Positions 33,041 through 43,076 of a stretch of 45,486 nucleotides of DNA are shown here, in pieces. Made by a program: the position numbers and the translations under genes. Source of the DNA: Gemmatimonadales bacterium (GTDB lineage Bacteria; Gemmatimonadota; Gemmatimonadetes; Gemmatimonadales; GWC2-71-9). How positions within the stretch are numbered: the stretch's first letter is position 1; each line of letters starts with the position of its first letter. The notes beneath the pieces are model-generated. The model searched no databases. It saw only the letters and a program-made list of their open reading frames with translations, and was not told the origin of the DNA. The stretch covers positions 1 through 45,486 of the forward strand of contig JAICLE010000018.1 of NCBI GenBank assembly GCA_025927545.1. The letters run 5' to 3'.

Positions 33041-34198
33041 TCAATCAGGGCCGCGCCCGAGGGCGTTCCCTCCCACCCGACCGCGCACCAGCCGCACCCC
33101 GATTCCCCCGTTCTCCGTGGTGAACGCCGTTTCGAGGGCCAGGGCTGTCTGCCGCTCCAGCTCGGCGTGCGCGGAGAGGAACCCCACATTCCAGCCCTGC
33201 CACCGCCGGCGCAGCACGTTGCCGAGCTGCGCATAGAGATTCCGCAGGCGCTGGCGCTCGCCCACCCGGACACCATAGGGCGGATTGCTGATGATCCACC
33301 CGGGTGTGGCGGGTGGCTCGACGGCCGAGATCGCCGTCTGGCGCCATTCTATGTCGGACGCCACCCCCGCCCGGGCGGCGTTGGCCGACGCCGCGGCGAC
33401 GGCGCCCGCGTCGCGGTCGGAGCCCACGATGACGCCCTCCGCACGCGGCAGGATGCGCGCGCGGGATGCGGCAAGCAGCTCCTCCCAGATCATAGCGTCG
33501 TACTCCGGCCAGCGCTCGAACGCGAACTCGCGCTCGAGGCCCGGCGGGATCCGCCGCGCCAACAGCGCCGCCTCGATGGGGATCGTGCCCGAGCCGCACA
33601 TCGGGTCCACCAGCGGCACCGAGGCGCCCCAGCCCGTGGCGGCGAGCATCGCGGCGGCGAGCGTCTCCCTGAGCGGCGCCTTCCCTCCGGCCAGCCGATA
33701 CCCGCGCCGGTGGAGGAGCTCCCCGGAGGCGTCGGCGCTCACGGTGCACTCGTCGCGAAACAGGCGGACGATGAATTCCTGAGGCGCCGGAAGGCCCGCT
33801 GACGCGGGGAGAGCGGGCGCTCCTGCCGCGGCCAGCAGCCGCTCGGCGACCGCATCCTGATGGTAGAGCCGCGACTTCCGCGAGGTCACCCGGAAGGCGA
33901 TTGCCTGTCCCGCCGCGGTGAACGCCGCCCACGGGAGCCGCGCGGCGTGCCGCTCGAGCTCGTGGAAGGCGGACGCGTGAAAGCACCCCATCCGCACGAG
34001 CACCCGGGACGCCGTGCGAAGGTGGAGGTTGGCCGCATAGAGCCCACGCCACCCGGCCTGAAACTCGACGCCGCCGGGCTCCGGCGCCGCGATTTCGAGC
34101 GGCCACAGTGTCGCGAGGCGGCGGAGCTCATCGGCGACGAGCGGCTCGAGGCCTGGCGCCGCGACGGCGAAGCAGTGGAGCGACCGTTCGGCGGGCAC
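33041..34198 (-). CDS. THUMP-domain SAM-dependent RNA methyltransferase (RlmL-like)
   Basis: The 385-residue protein has an N-terminal THUMP-like region (residues about 1-160, beginning CFAVAAPGLEPLVADELRRL), as in 23S rRNA m2G methyltransferases. A class I methyltransferase domain follows, with the SAM-binding motif VDPMCGSGTIPIEAA, VGSDRDAGAV and the amino-methylating catalytic motif NPPYG. The single-domain length, without the second RlmK-like domain of E. coli RlmL, is common outside enterobacteria. It acts on rRNA or tRNA in the cytoplasm; the exact guanine is not readable. It is divergent from tamB. Confidence 0.92.
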   Translation of the reverse strand: MPAERSLHCFAVAAPGLEPLVADELRRLATLWPLEIAAPEPGGVEFQAGWRGLYAANLHLRTASRVLVRMGCFHASAFHELERHAARLPWAAFTAAGQAIAFRVTSRKSRLYHQDAVAERLLAAAGAPALPASAGLPAPQEFIVRLFRDECTVSADASGELLHRRGYRLAGGKAPLRETLAAAMLAATGWGASVPLVDPMCGSGTIPIEAALLARRIPPGLEREFAFERWPEYDAMIWEELLAASRARILPRAEGVIVGSDRDAGAVAAASANAARAGVASDIEWRQTAISAVEPPATPGWIISNPPYGVRVGERQRLRNLYAQLGNVLRRRWQGWNVGFLSAHAELERQTALALETAFTTENGGIGVRLVRGRVGGNALGRGPD

Positions 34199-34263
34199 GC
34201 GGGAAAGTATACGGCGGGGTGACGCCGGTCATAGTACCCGCCGCCCGCCGAGCGGCACTTTGA

Positions 34264-37200
34264 ATGATGATGACCTGGCTCCGCCGTCTCGGGATCGCGG
34301 GCACCGCGCTGCTCACGATCGTCGTGACCATGGTGGCACTGCTGCAGCTTCCGCCGGTGGCAACTGCCGTCGTGCGGAAGCTGCTCCCGCTGGCGCCGCT
34401 CAACCCCGGCAATCGCCTCTTCGTCGGACGGGTCTCGGGAAACCCGTTCGGCGAGCTCACGCTCCAAGCCGTACGGCTCGTGCAGTCGGGACGCGAGCTG
34501 GCCTACATCGAGCGGCTCCGCGTCGAGTACCACCTGCCGGCCCTGTTCGCGACGGTGCGCCGGCTCGACGAGCTGGACGTGGTCGGCGCCCGGCTGAAGG
34601 CGCGCCGCGGCGCCGAGGGCTGGGACCTGGTCCAGGTGCTCCGAAAGTCCTCGGACACCACCGGCGGCGGAGGCTTCGCCGTGGGCCGGCTTCGGGTGAA
34701 GGATGGCGCGCTGGCCGCGACGCTCTCGCCCGACTCGGTCGCGCGGGTGCGCGTCATCGATCTTGCCGGCCGCCAACTGGTGTTCGAGCGGACGACGCTT
34801 GTGACGATCGATTCGCTGAGTCTCGCGCTGCAGCCGCCCGCGAGTGGCCGCTGGTTCGCGGTCGCTACCCGCGGCGCGGTGACCGCGGATGAGATCCGGC
34901 TCGATCCCCTCCGCATCCAGACCGAGCTGAGCCGGCTGACCGGCCACGCGGTGGTGCCCCGCCGCTTCGACGACGCCCGCGAGGTGGACCGGCTCGATCT
35001 CCGGCTGAGCGCGCAACCGCTCGATCTGGCCGACCTGGCGGCCGTGGTGCCCTCGGTGCCCGATTCGGGCAAGCTCCGGTTCGATGCCAGCGCGCACGCC
35101 GAGGGGGACTTCGTCGCCACTCACCTGGCCGCCACGCTCGATCGGGCGCGGCTTACGCTCGACGGCGGAACCAGGGTTCGCCAGGGAAAGCCCGCATCAT
35201 ACCGGCTGCACGGCGTCGGTCGCCGGCTGGACCTGTCCCGCCTGGTCAGCTCGGCGCCCGCCGGGGAGCTCAATGGCCGGATCGACGCCGACCTCGCCGG
35301 CCCTCTGGCCCGCGCCGACGGCCGTGTGCGGCTCGCTCTCGGCAGCTCGACGATCGGTGCGACGGCTGTGCGGCGGCTCGACCTGGACGCCGTGCTGGCC
35401 GGGGGTGCCGCCGAGCTGACCCTGCGCGGCGCACTCGACACGGGCACGCTGAACGTACGGGGGCGGGCACGTCCCTTCGACTCCATCCCGAGCTACCGGC
35501 TCGCCGGGTCGGCGCGGGGCATGCCCGGCACCGCGGCCGTGGCGCGTGCCCTGACAGGCCGGACGGGAGATCCGGCACTCGCGATCGACTTCCGGCTGGC
35601 GGGCGAGGGGAAGTCCGCAGGGGCGGCGCGGTTGCAGGGCCGGGTAGACCTCAGTGCCGTGCGCGACGGCGGACAGCGGATCGCGGTCGGTCACGCCAGC
35701 ATCCGATTGGCAAAGGGGACGCTGAACCTCGGTCCGGAGCTGCTGGTGGGAGGAGGCAGGGTCTCGGCCGCGGGTCGCGTCACGTTGGGGGACACCATCC
35801 GATACCAGCTCCGTCAGGGTCGAATTGATGGCGTCGATCTGGCCCGGCTCTCCGGCGACACGACCGCGTTCCCACTCTCCGGGCGATTCAGTCTTGCCGG
35901 CCTGGGCACGGCTCCAGCCACGGCGCGTGTCACGGCGCGGCTCCACTTCGACGAGTTGCGACACGGCGAGCAGCGGATTACCCAGGTGGACGCGACGGCC
36001 CGGCTGGATCGCGGCCGTTTGCGCCTCACGAGCCACGCGGCGCTCCAGGGCGGACGGCTGGTGCTCGACGCAGTGGGCCGGCCGTTCGACTCCACCGCGA
36101 CCTATCGAGTGCGTCGCGCGGCGCTCGACAGCGTGGACCTTGGTACTCTGCTCGGCCGGCCCGGCATGGCCGGCCCGGTGACGCTCGGCATGACCGGCAG
36201 GATCCGCTGGCGGGGAGCCAATCGCTCGGCGCTCGCCCGCATCACGCTGGCGCCGTCGCGGGTGGGTCGCGTCGAACTGGCCGGCGGCGGCGCGAATCTC
36301 CAGCTCGCCGGCGATCGCCTGACGTACGACGCCGCGCTTCAGGGCAAGGGCGGCGCACTGGCGCTCGCGGGCGAGGGCACCCCGACCGCGGACGCTCCGG
36401 CCTACCGGATCCGCGAGGGCCGGATCACCTCGGCCGACCTCGGCGCGCTGCTCGGTCGCGCGGACCTCCGGACCGACATCAATCTCACGTTCAGCGCCGA
36501 CCTCACCGCCGACTCGGCCGATGGCCGTCGCGCGACGCTGGCCGTGGCATTGCTGCCCTCGCGGGTGAACCAGGCCGACCTGACTGACGGCGCGCTCGAT
36601 GCCCGAATGGTGGGGCGCACGCTTGAGGGCCGGCTGCGGGCCACGGGTCCGGATATAATGCTCAACGGAGAGCTCGGCTCGGAGGCAGACGGCGGAGGCG
36701 CCGCGCTCACCACGACAGGCGCGCTTCGGCTCGAGCGACTTGCCCGCTGGACCGGCCGGCGCGATGCTGACGGCCGCATCGAGTCACGCTTCTCGCTCCG
36801 CGCCCGGACGGACAGCATCGGCCTGCTCACGGTGGGCGGCACGGTGGACGCTGCTGGCGGGATCGGGGACGTCCGGGTACCGGCCCTCCATGTGGCCCTG
36901 AGTCCCGCCGAGGGCGAGCTGCGGCTCGACACCGTATACGTGCGCTCGAATGTGGCCGTGCTGGACGGCCGCGGCGCCCTGGCGCTCCGGCCGTCGGCCG
37001 GAGCGGATACGTTGACGCTGGGGGGAGCCCTCGGCGACCTCGCTCCCGTGGCCAGGCTCGCGGGAGTCGATACCGTGGCGTTCGACTCCGCTCGCGTCCG
37101 GCTCGCCGCCACGGGCCCCGCCTGGCACTGGCGGGTGGCGAGCGGCGCGGATGTCCATGGCCTGACATTCGGCGGCAATTTCGCCGATCACATAACTGCC

Positions 37201-39285
37201 ACCGGCGCGGCGAGCCTGGACAGCACCCGCGTCGCCGCCATCGCCGGCGACCTCCACGTGAGCGACGCAGCCTACGGCCGCCTCACACTCCGCGAGCTGA
37301 GCGCCGCGGGCAAGTACGACTCGACGCTGGCGCTCGATCTCGCCCTGAACGTAGCCGACAGCGTGCGCGTCGCCACCCGGGTGCGGGGCGCCGTCTCCAA
37401 GGCCCGTGACACCGTCACCGCGGAGATCCAGCGGCTCACCCTCGATGAGGGTGGGCGTGCCTGGACGCTCCAGCGGCCCGTGGCCTTCACGTTCGGACCG
37501 CGCCTCGAGGTCCACGACCTCGCGCTTCGCGCCGGCGAGCGCAGCATCACGCTCGACGGGGTGTTCGACCGGCGGGACTCGAGCGACATGACACTCGGCG
37601 TGGCGGGGCTCAACCTGGAGACGCTGCGCGCGGCGGGGCTCGTCCCGGTGGGCGGCCAGCTCGACGGTGCGCTGCACCTCTCCGGCCGCGGGCCAACCGC
37701 GCGGGTCCAGGGAAAGATGCAGCTCGCGGTGCTGTCGAGCGGCCGACGGCTGGGCACGCTGGGCAGCACGCTCGACTGGACCGCGCACGGGCTGCGGATC
37801 GACCTGGCCGCGACCCCGCTGCGCGGCGGCGCGCTCACCGTCGCCGGGACCCTGCCCTACCGCTTCCGCCTGGACCCGCACGACACCACGACCTTGGCCG
37901 ACACGGTCGGCCTCGCCGTTCGGGCCGACAGCTTCGACCTCGCGCTGTTCGAGCCGCTGCTGCCGCGGGACGCGGCCCGGCGGGTGCACGGCCAGCTCGC
38001 GGCGGACGCGAAGATCCGTGGCACGGTCCACCGGCCAGACGCGAGCGGCACCGTCAGCCTGACGCGCGGCGCGATCGAGCTCCCGTCCATCGGCGTGGCG
38101 TACGAACATGGCGAGCTGTCCGGGCGCTTCCAGGGCGACACGCTCCTGATCGGCCGGCTCGGGCTCCGCACCGGCAAGCACGAGGAGCTGGCGGCGAGCG
38201 GGCAGGTGCGCCTCCGTCCCCTGAGTGAGCCGGGCCTGGATCTCTCGGGCACCCTCGCTCACTTCCGACTCGTCCACACCGACCAGCTCCAGACCGCGGC
38301 GTCCGGCCGCGTCCAGCTCACCGGGACGCTGCTCCAGCCGGTGCTGCAAGGTAGCCTGCGGCTCGACCGCACCAACTTCTTCGTCGGCACGGAGGCGGCG
38401 CAAGCCAAGGTCGAGCAGGTGGAGCTCACGCCGGCCGAGGTGCGGCAGCTCGCCCGGGACTTCGGACCGTCGGTACTCGGGCACGCGAACAAGACGCCGG
38501 GACTCCTGGCGCGGACGCGGCTCGATCTCGCGATCCAGATGCCGGGCCAGGTGTGGATTCGGCGGAGCAGCAGCCCGGAGATGGACATCGAGCTCAGCGG
38601 AAACATGCGGCTGACCCAGGCGCCGGGCCAGGACATGCGCTTCTCGGGGCATCTGGAGCCCGTGCCGGAACGCGGCACGATCGAGTTCAGCGGGCGCCAG
38701 TTCCGGCTGACCGGTGGCGACATCAACCTCAGCGGCCCCGTGGACTCGACCAAGCTCGACGTGAACGCCTCGTACCAGGTGCCCACCCAGGGCGGCGGCA
38801 ACGACGAGGGGGTGCTCATCGACGTTCACGCCAAAGGGCGACTCGACAGCCTGAGCCTCGAGTTCACCTCCGACCCCGCGATGGGCCAGGACGACATTCT
38901 GTCGTACATCGTGACCGGCAGGCCGGCATCGGACAACCCCCTGTTCGAAGGAGTAGGCGGCGGCGGCGCGGGCCAGGTGGCCATGAGCACGCTGACGACC
39001 GCGCTCTCGAACGCGGCCGGACAGGAGCTCGGCTTCGACGTGTTCGAGCTCCGCCAGGAGCCGATCCGCGGGCTCACGCTGACGGCGGGCCGGTACCTGA
39101 GCTCCCGCCTCTACGTGGACCTCCAGCTTCCGCTCCAGCTCGGCAGCCAGGCCCAGCAATCGGGCGGCTCGAGTCTGGGGCCGGGCTTCGAGCTGGAGTA
39201 CACCCTGCGCCGCTGGCTGCGCGCCAATCTGCGTGGCGGCAGTCTGTCCCCTGGCTTCCTGCTCCGGGGCCGACGTGCGTATTAG
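34264..39285 (+). CDS. tamB: TamB-like translocation/assembly module protein
   Basis: The 1,673-residue protein has an N-terminal signal anchor (IAGTALLTIVVTMVALLQL) and a very long periplasmic beta-rich body made of repeating RLDLD.. and GGGRVSAAGRVTLGDT-like strands. This fits the TamB/AsmA-like (DUF490) groove thought to span the periplasm for lipid transport. The C-terminal DUF490 part is clear: GDINLSGPVDSTKLDVNASYQV, LSLEFTSDPAMGQDDILSYI and a barrel-like end. Three ATG codons occur together at 34264-34272, so the exact start is ambiguous by two residues. It overlaps the TamA-like gene by 11 bases, the classical pair in diderm bacteria, though in reverse of the usual tamA-tamB order. 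Confidence 0.93.
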   Translation: MMMTWLRRLGIAGTALLTIVVTMVALLQLPPVATAVVRKLLPLAPLNPGNRLFVGRVSGNPFGELTLQAVRLVQSGRELAYIERLRVEYHLPALFATVRRLDELDVVGARLKARRGAEGWDLVQVLRKSSDTTGGGGFAVGRLRVKDGALAATLSPDSVARVRVIDLAGRQLVFERTTLVTIDSLSLALQPPASGRWFAVATRGAVTADEIRLDPLRIQTELSRLTGHAVVPRRFDDAREVDRLDLRLSAQPLDLADLAAVVPSVPDSGKLRFDASAHAEGDFVATHLAATLDRARLTLDGGTRVRQGKPASYRLHGVGRRLDLSRLVSSAPAGELNGRIDADLAGPLARADGRVRLALGSSTIGATAVRRLDLDAVLAGGAAELTLRGALDTGTLNVRGRARPFDSIPSYRLAGSARGMPGTAAVARALTGRTGDPALAIDFRLAGEGKSAGAARLQGRVDLSAVRDGGQRIAVGHASIRLAKGTLNLGPELLVGGGRVSAAGRVTLGDTIRYQLRQGRIDGVDLARLSGDTTAFPLSGRFSLAGLGTAPATARVTARLHFDELRHGEQRITQVDATARLDRGRLRLTSHAALQGGRLVLDAVGRPFDSTATYRVRRAALDSVDLGTLLGRPGMAGPVTLGMTGRIRWRGANRSALARITLAPSRVGRVELAGGGANLQLAGDRLTYDAALQGKGGALALAGEGTPTADAPAYRIREGRITSADLGALLGRADLRTDINLTFSADLTADSADGRRATLAVALLPSRVNQADLTDGALDARMVGRTLEGRLRATGPDIMLNGELGSEADGGGAALTTTGALRLERLARWTGRRDADGRIESRFSLRARTDSIGLLTVGGTVDAAGGIGDVRVPALHVALSPAEGELRLDTVYVRSNVAVLDGRGALALRPSAGADTLTLGGALGDLAPVARLAGVDTVAFDSARVRLAATGPAWHWRVASGADVHGLTFGGNFADHITATGAASLDSTRVAAIAGDLHVSDAAYGRLTLRELSAAGKYDSTLALDLALNVADSVRVATRVRGAVSKARDTVTAEIQRLTLDEGGRAWTLQRPVAFTFGPRLEVHDLALRAGERSITLDGVFDRRDSSDMTLGVAGLNLETLRAAGLVPVGGQLDGALHLSGRGPTARVQGKMQLAVLSSGRRLGTLGSTLDWTAHGLRIDLAATPLRGGALTVAGTLPYRFRLDPHDTTTLADTVGLAVRADSFDLALFEPLLPRDAARRVHGQLAADAKIRGTVHRPDASGTVSLTRGAIELPSIGVAYEHGELSGRFQGDTLLIGRLGLRTGKHEELAASGQVRLRPLSEPGLDLSGTLAHFRLVHTDQLQTAASGRVQLTGTLLQPVLQGSLRLDRTNFFVGTEAAQAKVEQVELTPAEVRQLARDFGPSVLGHANKTPGLLARTRLDLAIQMPGQVWIRRSSSPEMDIELSGNMRLTQAPGQDMRFSGHLEPVPERGTIEFSGRQFRLTGGDINLSGPVDSTKLDVNASYQVPTQGGGNDEGVLIDVHAKGRLDSLSLEFTSDPAMGQDDILSYIVTGRPASDNPLFEGVGGGGAGQVAMSTLTTALSNAAGQELGFDVFELRQEPIRGLTLTAGRYLSSRLYVDLQLPLQLGSQAQQSGGSSLGPGFELEYTLRRWLRANLRGGSLSPGFLLRGRRAY

Positions 39286-41419
39286 TCTCTGCGGCGCGCT
39301 CGTGCTCGCGCTGCTCGGGCGCGCGGTCCGGCTCCCGGCGCAGGATGCGCTCAATCGCGTGGGTCCGTCGACCGAGGTCCGCTCCGTGGATTTCCGGTTC
39401 GAAGGCAGGGAATCGCTCGACCAGAGCCTCCTGCGGCAGAAGATCGCGCTGACGGGCCAGGGCAGCCTCGTCTGGCTGCGCAAATTGTTCGGGTTCCTGC
39501 CGTTCGTGTCGCCCGTCGGCAAGCACCTGTTCGACCCCACCGAGATGCAGCGCGACGTCGTTCGCCTGCGGCACTACTATCAGCGTTCAGGCTTTGCCAG
39601 GGTGAAGGTTCGCTATGAGGCCAGCTACGAGGCCAAGTCCGACCAGATACGCGTCACCTACGTGATCGATGAGGGTCCGCCGATCATCATCGACACCCTG
39701 GCCTTCACGACGCCCGCGGGGCCGCTCGCGCTTCCCACGGAAGCCCAGCGGAGCTGGCGCCGCTTCGCGCGGGGTGCCCGGAGCCGGGCCGACCGCGCGG
39801 GTGAAGCTGAGCGCCGGGAGGTCGCGGACAGCACCGTGCGATGGTTCCGGGCGCACGGCTTTCCGTTCGCCACCGCGCAGACGATCACGACGGTCGACAG
39901 CGCCGCCAATGTCGCGGCGCTGACGGTGCAGGTCGAGCCGGGCATGCGGGCCCGCATCCGGCGCGTCGTGGTCACCGGGAACGAGACCATCCCCCAGCGG
40001 GAAATCGTGCGGCAGCTCCCGCTCGGGGCGGGCGACCGGTACGACGCGCACGCGCTCGAGGAGGGTCGCCAGCAGCTCACCCAGAAGGACATCGTGCGGC
40101 TCGCGTCGGTGAGCGTCCCGCGGGACTCCGCGGACGACTCGTCGGTCGTGGTCATGCTCCACATCACCGAGAACCCGGAGCACCTCATCAAAGGCGAAGC
40201 CGGGATCATCTCCGCCGGCGGGCTCACTTCCCAGACCACCTGGACCGACCGAAGCTGGCTCGGCGGGCTCCGCACCTTCACGGCGGCCGTCACGGCGCAG
40301 ACCGGCGTCGCGGCGCTCGAGAACCCCGCGCAGCAGCTCTATCGGCTCAACCTCACCGCGTTCGAGCCGTACGTCGGCAGCCGGAGCATTTCGCTGGGTG
40401 GAGGACCGTTCATCGAATACCGGAGTGACCTCACGGACCGGAGCTGGGCGGTCGGGTTCCAGAGTTCGCTGGTCTGGGCGCCCGCGCCGCTGCGGTCGGT
40501 ATCCCTCGGCTACTCGATCTCACATCGCCGGGTCTACGACTACGGCTTCGGCAGCGACCTCGCGCCGGGGCAGTACCTGCCGCTCCTCGGCCTCGCCACG
40601 CCGGCCGCGGCCGGCGCCCTGGAGCGCACCCGCAACAGCAGTACGCTCACGCTCGAGGGGAGCTACGGCAGGCTCGACCGGATCGCCAACCCTCGCAAGG
40701 GGTACGTGATCCGGCCGCGCCTCGAGGCCACGTTGCCCGGCTTCAACACCAGCGAGTACTTCCTGATGGATCTTGGGGCCACCTGGTACCTGCCGGTTAC
40801 GGAGCGCGTCGGATTCACCGTCCGGGCCGGCGCCGGGCGGATTTTCCCGTACGGCAACAGCACCGCCTCGGTGGGAAGCGAGTCGCCCTTCGTCTCTTTG
40901 CTCCGGCTGCGCGACGTCACCTTCACGGCCGGCGGCACCCGCGACGTACGAGGCTGGGGCACGTTGCTGGTCGGGCCCAAGCTCCCGCAGGTGCGGCTGG
41001 AGCAGCAGGGCGACAGCTCGGTCGCCGTCGCCGACCACTACACACCGATCGGCGGCCTGGCCCGCCTCGTGGGCAGCGTCGAGCTGCACTTTCCGATGCC
41101 GCTTCTGAGCCAGCAGTTCCAGCCGTTCGTGTTCTACGACGGCGGCCGGATCTGGACCCCCGACAAGCGGTTCGCGCCCCGGGCCGGGATTCTCGACCAG
41201 GACAGGTTCTACCAGGCGGTAGGTATCGGGATCGGCTACGAGACGGTGGTGGGAGCGATCCAGGTGGCGCTCGGGTACAAGCTCAACCCGTCGCCGCTCG
41301 ACCTTCGGGCCCCCCAGGACGTGCTCGACGCGCTGATGAGGGGGACCCCGATAGACGCGGCGCCGACCTCCGCTTCGCGGCGCTTCCATCTGCATTTCTC
41401 GATCGGCGCCAACTTCTGA
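39275..41419 (+). CDS. Omp85-family outer-membrane protein (TamA/BamA-like)
   Basis: The GTG at 39275 overlaps the tamB stop by 11 bases. The 714-residue product has a signal peptide (VRISLCGALVLALLG), then POTRA-like domains: EVRSVDFRFEGRESLDQSLLRQKIALTGQG and IRRVVVTGNETIPQREIVRQLPLGAGDRY, each of the form strand-helix-helix-strand-strand. The second half is a 16-strand-type beta barrel (YRLNLTAFEPYVGSRSISL, RKGYVIRPRLEATLPGF) and it ends in F714, the usual C-terminal aromatic of outer-membrane barrels. It likely partners TamB in transport to the outer membrane. An upstream in-frame ATG would read through the tamB end and is rejected. Confidence 0.92.
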   Translation: MRISLCGALVLALLGRAVRLPAQDALNRVGPSTEVRSVDFRFEGRESLDQSLLRQKIALTGQGSLVWLRKLFGFLPFVSPVGKHLFDPTEMQRDVVRLRHYYQRSGFARVKVRYEASYEAKSDQIRVTYVIDEGPPIIIDTLAFTTPAGPLALPTEAQRSWRRFARGARSRADRAGEAERREVADSTVRWFRAHGFPFATAQTITTVDSAANVAALTVQVEPGMRARIRRVVVTGNETIPQREIVRQLPLGAGDRYDAHALEEGRQQLTQKDIVRLASVSVPRDSADDSSVVVMLHITENPEHLIKGEAGIISAGGLTSQTTWTDRSWLGGLRTFTAAVTAQTGVAALENPAQQLYRLNLTAFEPYVGSRSISLGGGPFIEYRSDLTDRSWAVGFQSSLVWAPAPLRSVSLGYSISHRRVYDYGFGSDLAPGQYLPLLGLATPAAAGALERTRNSSTLTLEGSYGRLDRIANPRKGYVIRPRLEATLPGFNTSEYFLMDLGATWYLPVTERVGFTVRAGAGRIFPYGNSTASVGSESPFVSLLRLRDVTFTAGGTRDVRGWGTLLVGPKLPQVRLEQQGDSSVAVADHYTPIGGLARLVGSVELHFPMPLLSQQFQPFVFYDGGRIWTPDKRFAPRAGILDQDRFYQAVGIGIGYETVVGAIQVALGYKLNPSPLDLRAPQDVLDALMRGTPIDAAPTSASRRFHLHFSIGANF

Positions 41420-41488
41420 GCCTTCTGCCCTCGCACCGCGGTGATGACCGGCACGGCAAGGCAGCCCCGCCATGGCGCACTGTTGAGA

Positions 41489-42181
41489 ATGCCGGGGCCT
41501 GACACCGCGCCGCGGATTTTCCTGCTCTCCCCGGCGCGCGCCGGCGGGAAACGGGCCGACCTCCTGCTCTCGGGGCGCGGGCGGTTTCCGCTGGCGGAGC
41601 GCCTCCGGGCCGGGGCGAGTGTGACGCTGGGCGAAGCCTTCAGCTTTCTCAGCGGGCTCTACTTCCGCGGGAAGCTGACCTATGCCGAGCGGTTCGCCCG
41701 GCCGCCCGGAGGAATGTCGGGCGCGCAGATCATCACCAGCAACCGCGGGCTGCTGCCGGCGGAGACGGCAGTCAGCGCGGACGAGCTGCGGTCGTTCGCG
41801 GAGGTGGAGATCCGGCCCGACGAGGCGCGCTACCGGCAGCCGCTGCAACGTGATGTGGCCGCGATCGCGCGGCCCGGCGCGGGCGAAGCAGCGGCACCCG
41901 AGCTGGTTCTGCTCGGCAGCATCGCAAGCGGCAAGTACGTGGACGTGCTGCTCGACGTCGTGGGCGAGCGGCTCCTCTTTCCAACCGATTTCGTGGGCCG
42001 AGGCGACATGAGCCGCGGTGCGCTGCTGCTGAGAACGGCAAGCGCGGACCAGGAGCTGGCCTACGAGCCGGTCGCGACCGCCATTCGGCGGCGGTCGCGA
42101 CCAGGGAAGGCGGGACCGAGCAATGCCGACGACGAAGCAGGCGCGCGCGCGCGCCCCCCTGCGCCTCCCCACCGGTGTTGA
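41489..42181 (+). CDS. Uncharacterised protein heading the split LigD cluster
   Basis: The 230-residue product is not assignable to a named family. Visible features are APRIFLLSPARAGGKRADLLL at the start, AFSFLSGLYFRGKLTYAERFA in the middle, and ELVLLGSIASGKYVDVLLDVVGERLLFPTDFVGRGDMSRGALLL near the end. In the last stretch, GSIASGKY resembles a P-loop with tyrosine in place of the usual Ser/Thr. It looks soluble. An in-frame ATG at 41441 is an alternative start. The C-terminal tail is read through the start of the LigD polymerase gene, with a 59-base overlap, so co-expression with end-joining genes is likely. I recall similar sequences near repair genes, but cannot confirm. Confidence 0.75.
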   Translation: MPGPDTAPRIFLLSPARAGGKRADLLLSGRGRFPLAERLRAGASVTLGEAFSFLSGLYFRGKLTYAERFARPPGGMSGAQIITSNRGLLPAETAVSADELRSFAEVEIRPDEARYRQPLQRDVAAIARPGAGEAAAPELVLLGSIASGKYVDVLLDVVGERLLFPTDFVGRGDMSRGALLLRTASADQELAYEPVATAIRRRSRPGKAGPSNADDEAGARARPPAPPHRC

Positions 42182-43076
42182 TCAGGTCACGCTGCGGCTG
42201 GGCGGGCGGCGGGTCGAGCTGACCAACCTGGGCAAGGTGTTCTGGCCCGAGGCCGGCTACACCAAGCGTGATCTACTCCAGTACTACGCCGCCGTGTCCG
42301 CGGCGCTGCTGCCGCACCTGCACGACCGCGCGATGGTGATGAAGCGCTACCCGAACGGCATTCACGGCAAGTGCTTCTTCATGAAGCGGACGCCGCCCTC
42401 GCGGCCCGACTGGCTCGAGACCTGCGCGATCATGCACAAGTCGGAGAGCCTGATCGCGTTTCCCATGGTGCAGAACCTCGCCTCGCTGCTCTGGACCGTG
42501 AACCTCGGCTGTATCGACCTCAACCAGTGGTACGCGCGCTGCGACGATACCGACCGCCCCGACTACCTCCACTTCGACCTGGACCCGGGGCCGGGCGCGC
42601 CGTTCGCGCGGGTGCGCGAGACCGCGCTCCTGGTGCGCGACGCGCTCGAGCCGATGGGGATGCGGCCGCTGGTCAAGACCAGCGGCTCGAGCGGGATGCA
42701 TCTCTACGTGCCGATCGTGCGCGGCCCGGTGCAGAAGGAGGTCTGGCGCTTCGCGAAACGATTGGCGAAGCAACTGGAGAAGCGCTACCCGAAGGTCATC
42801 ACGGCAGAGTACCGCATCGCGAGCCGCCCGCACGGGCGCGTCCTGGTGGACTACAACCAGAATGCGTGGGGTCGCACGCTGGCCTCGGTCTATTCGGTAC
42901 GGCCCCGGGAGGCCGCCACGGTGTCGACGCCGGTGACCTGGACGGAGGTCGAGCGCGGGTGCGAGATCGCGGACTTCCGACTCGACAACGTCCCGGCGCG
43001 CGTGCGCCGGCTCGGCGACCTGTGGAAACCGCTTCTCGCGTCCCGTGGCCGGTTCCGGCTCGAGGAGGTGCTGTGA
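42123..43076 (+). CDS. LigD polymerase domain protein (stand-alone POL)
   Basis: The 317-residue protein is the primase-polymerase module of LigD as a free protein. Catalytic acidic residues lie in HFDLDPG (D152, D154), with the third in VLVDYNQN. LTNLGKVFWPEAGYTKRDLLQYY and KTSGSSGMHLYVPI are family signatures. It fills gaps and adds nucleotides at broken DNA ends during non-homologous end joining. It overlaps the gene upstream by 59 bases and the ligase gene by four (GTGA). Confidence 0.94.
   Translation: MPTTKQARARAPLRLPTGVDQVTLRLGGRRVELTNLGKVFWPEAGYTKRDLLQYYAAVSAALLPHLHDRAMVMKRYPNGIHGKCFFMKRTPPSRPDWLETCAIMHKSESLIAFPMVQNLASLLWTVNLGCIDLNQWYARCDDTDRPDYLHFDLDPGPGAPFARVRETALLVRDALEPMGMRPLVKTSGSSGMHLYVPIVRGPVQKEVWRFAKRLAKQLEKRYPKVITAEYRIASRPHGRVLVDYNQNAWGRTLASVYSVRPREAATVSTPVTWTEVERGCEIADFRLDNVPARVRRLGDLWKPLLASRGRFRLEEVL

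Noticed and set aside
36784-39540. A 918-codon minus-strand open frame opposite tamB
   Set aside because: Antisense shadow of a long GC-rich gene; it has no recognisable motif and the plus strand shows clear TamB features ending in DUF490.
41489-42181. Assignment of the gene before LigD polymerase as Ku
   Set aside because: It shows none of the Ku core beta-barrel signatures that I would expect, and its motifs do not resemble Ku; position alone is not enough.
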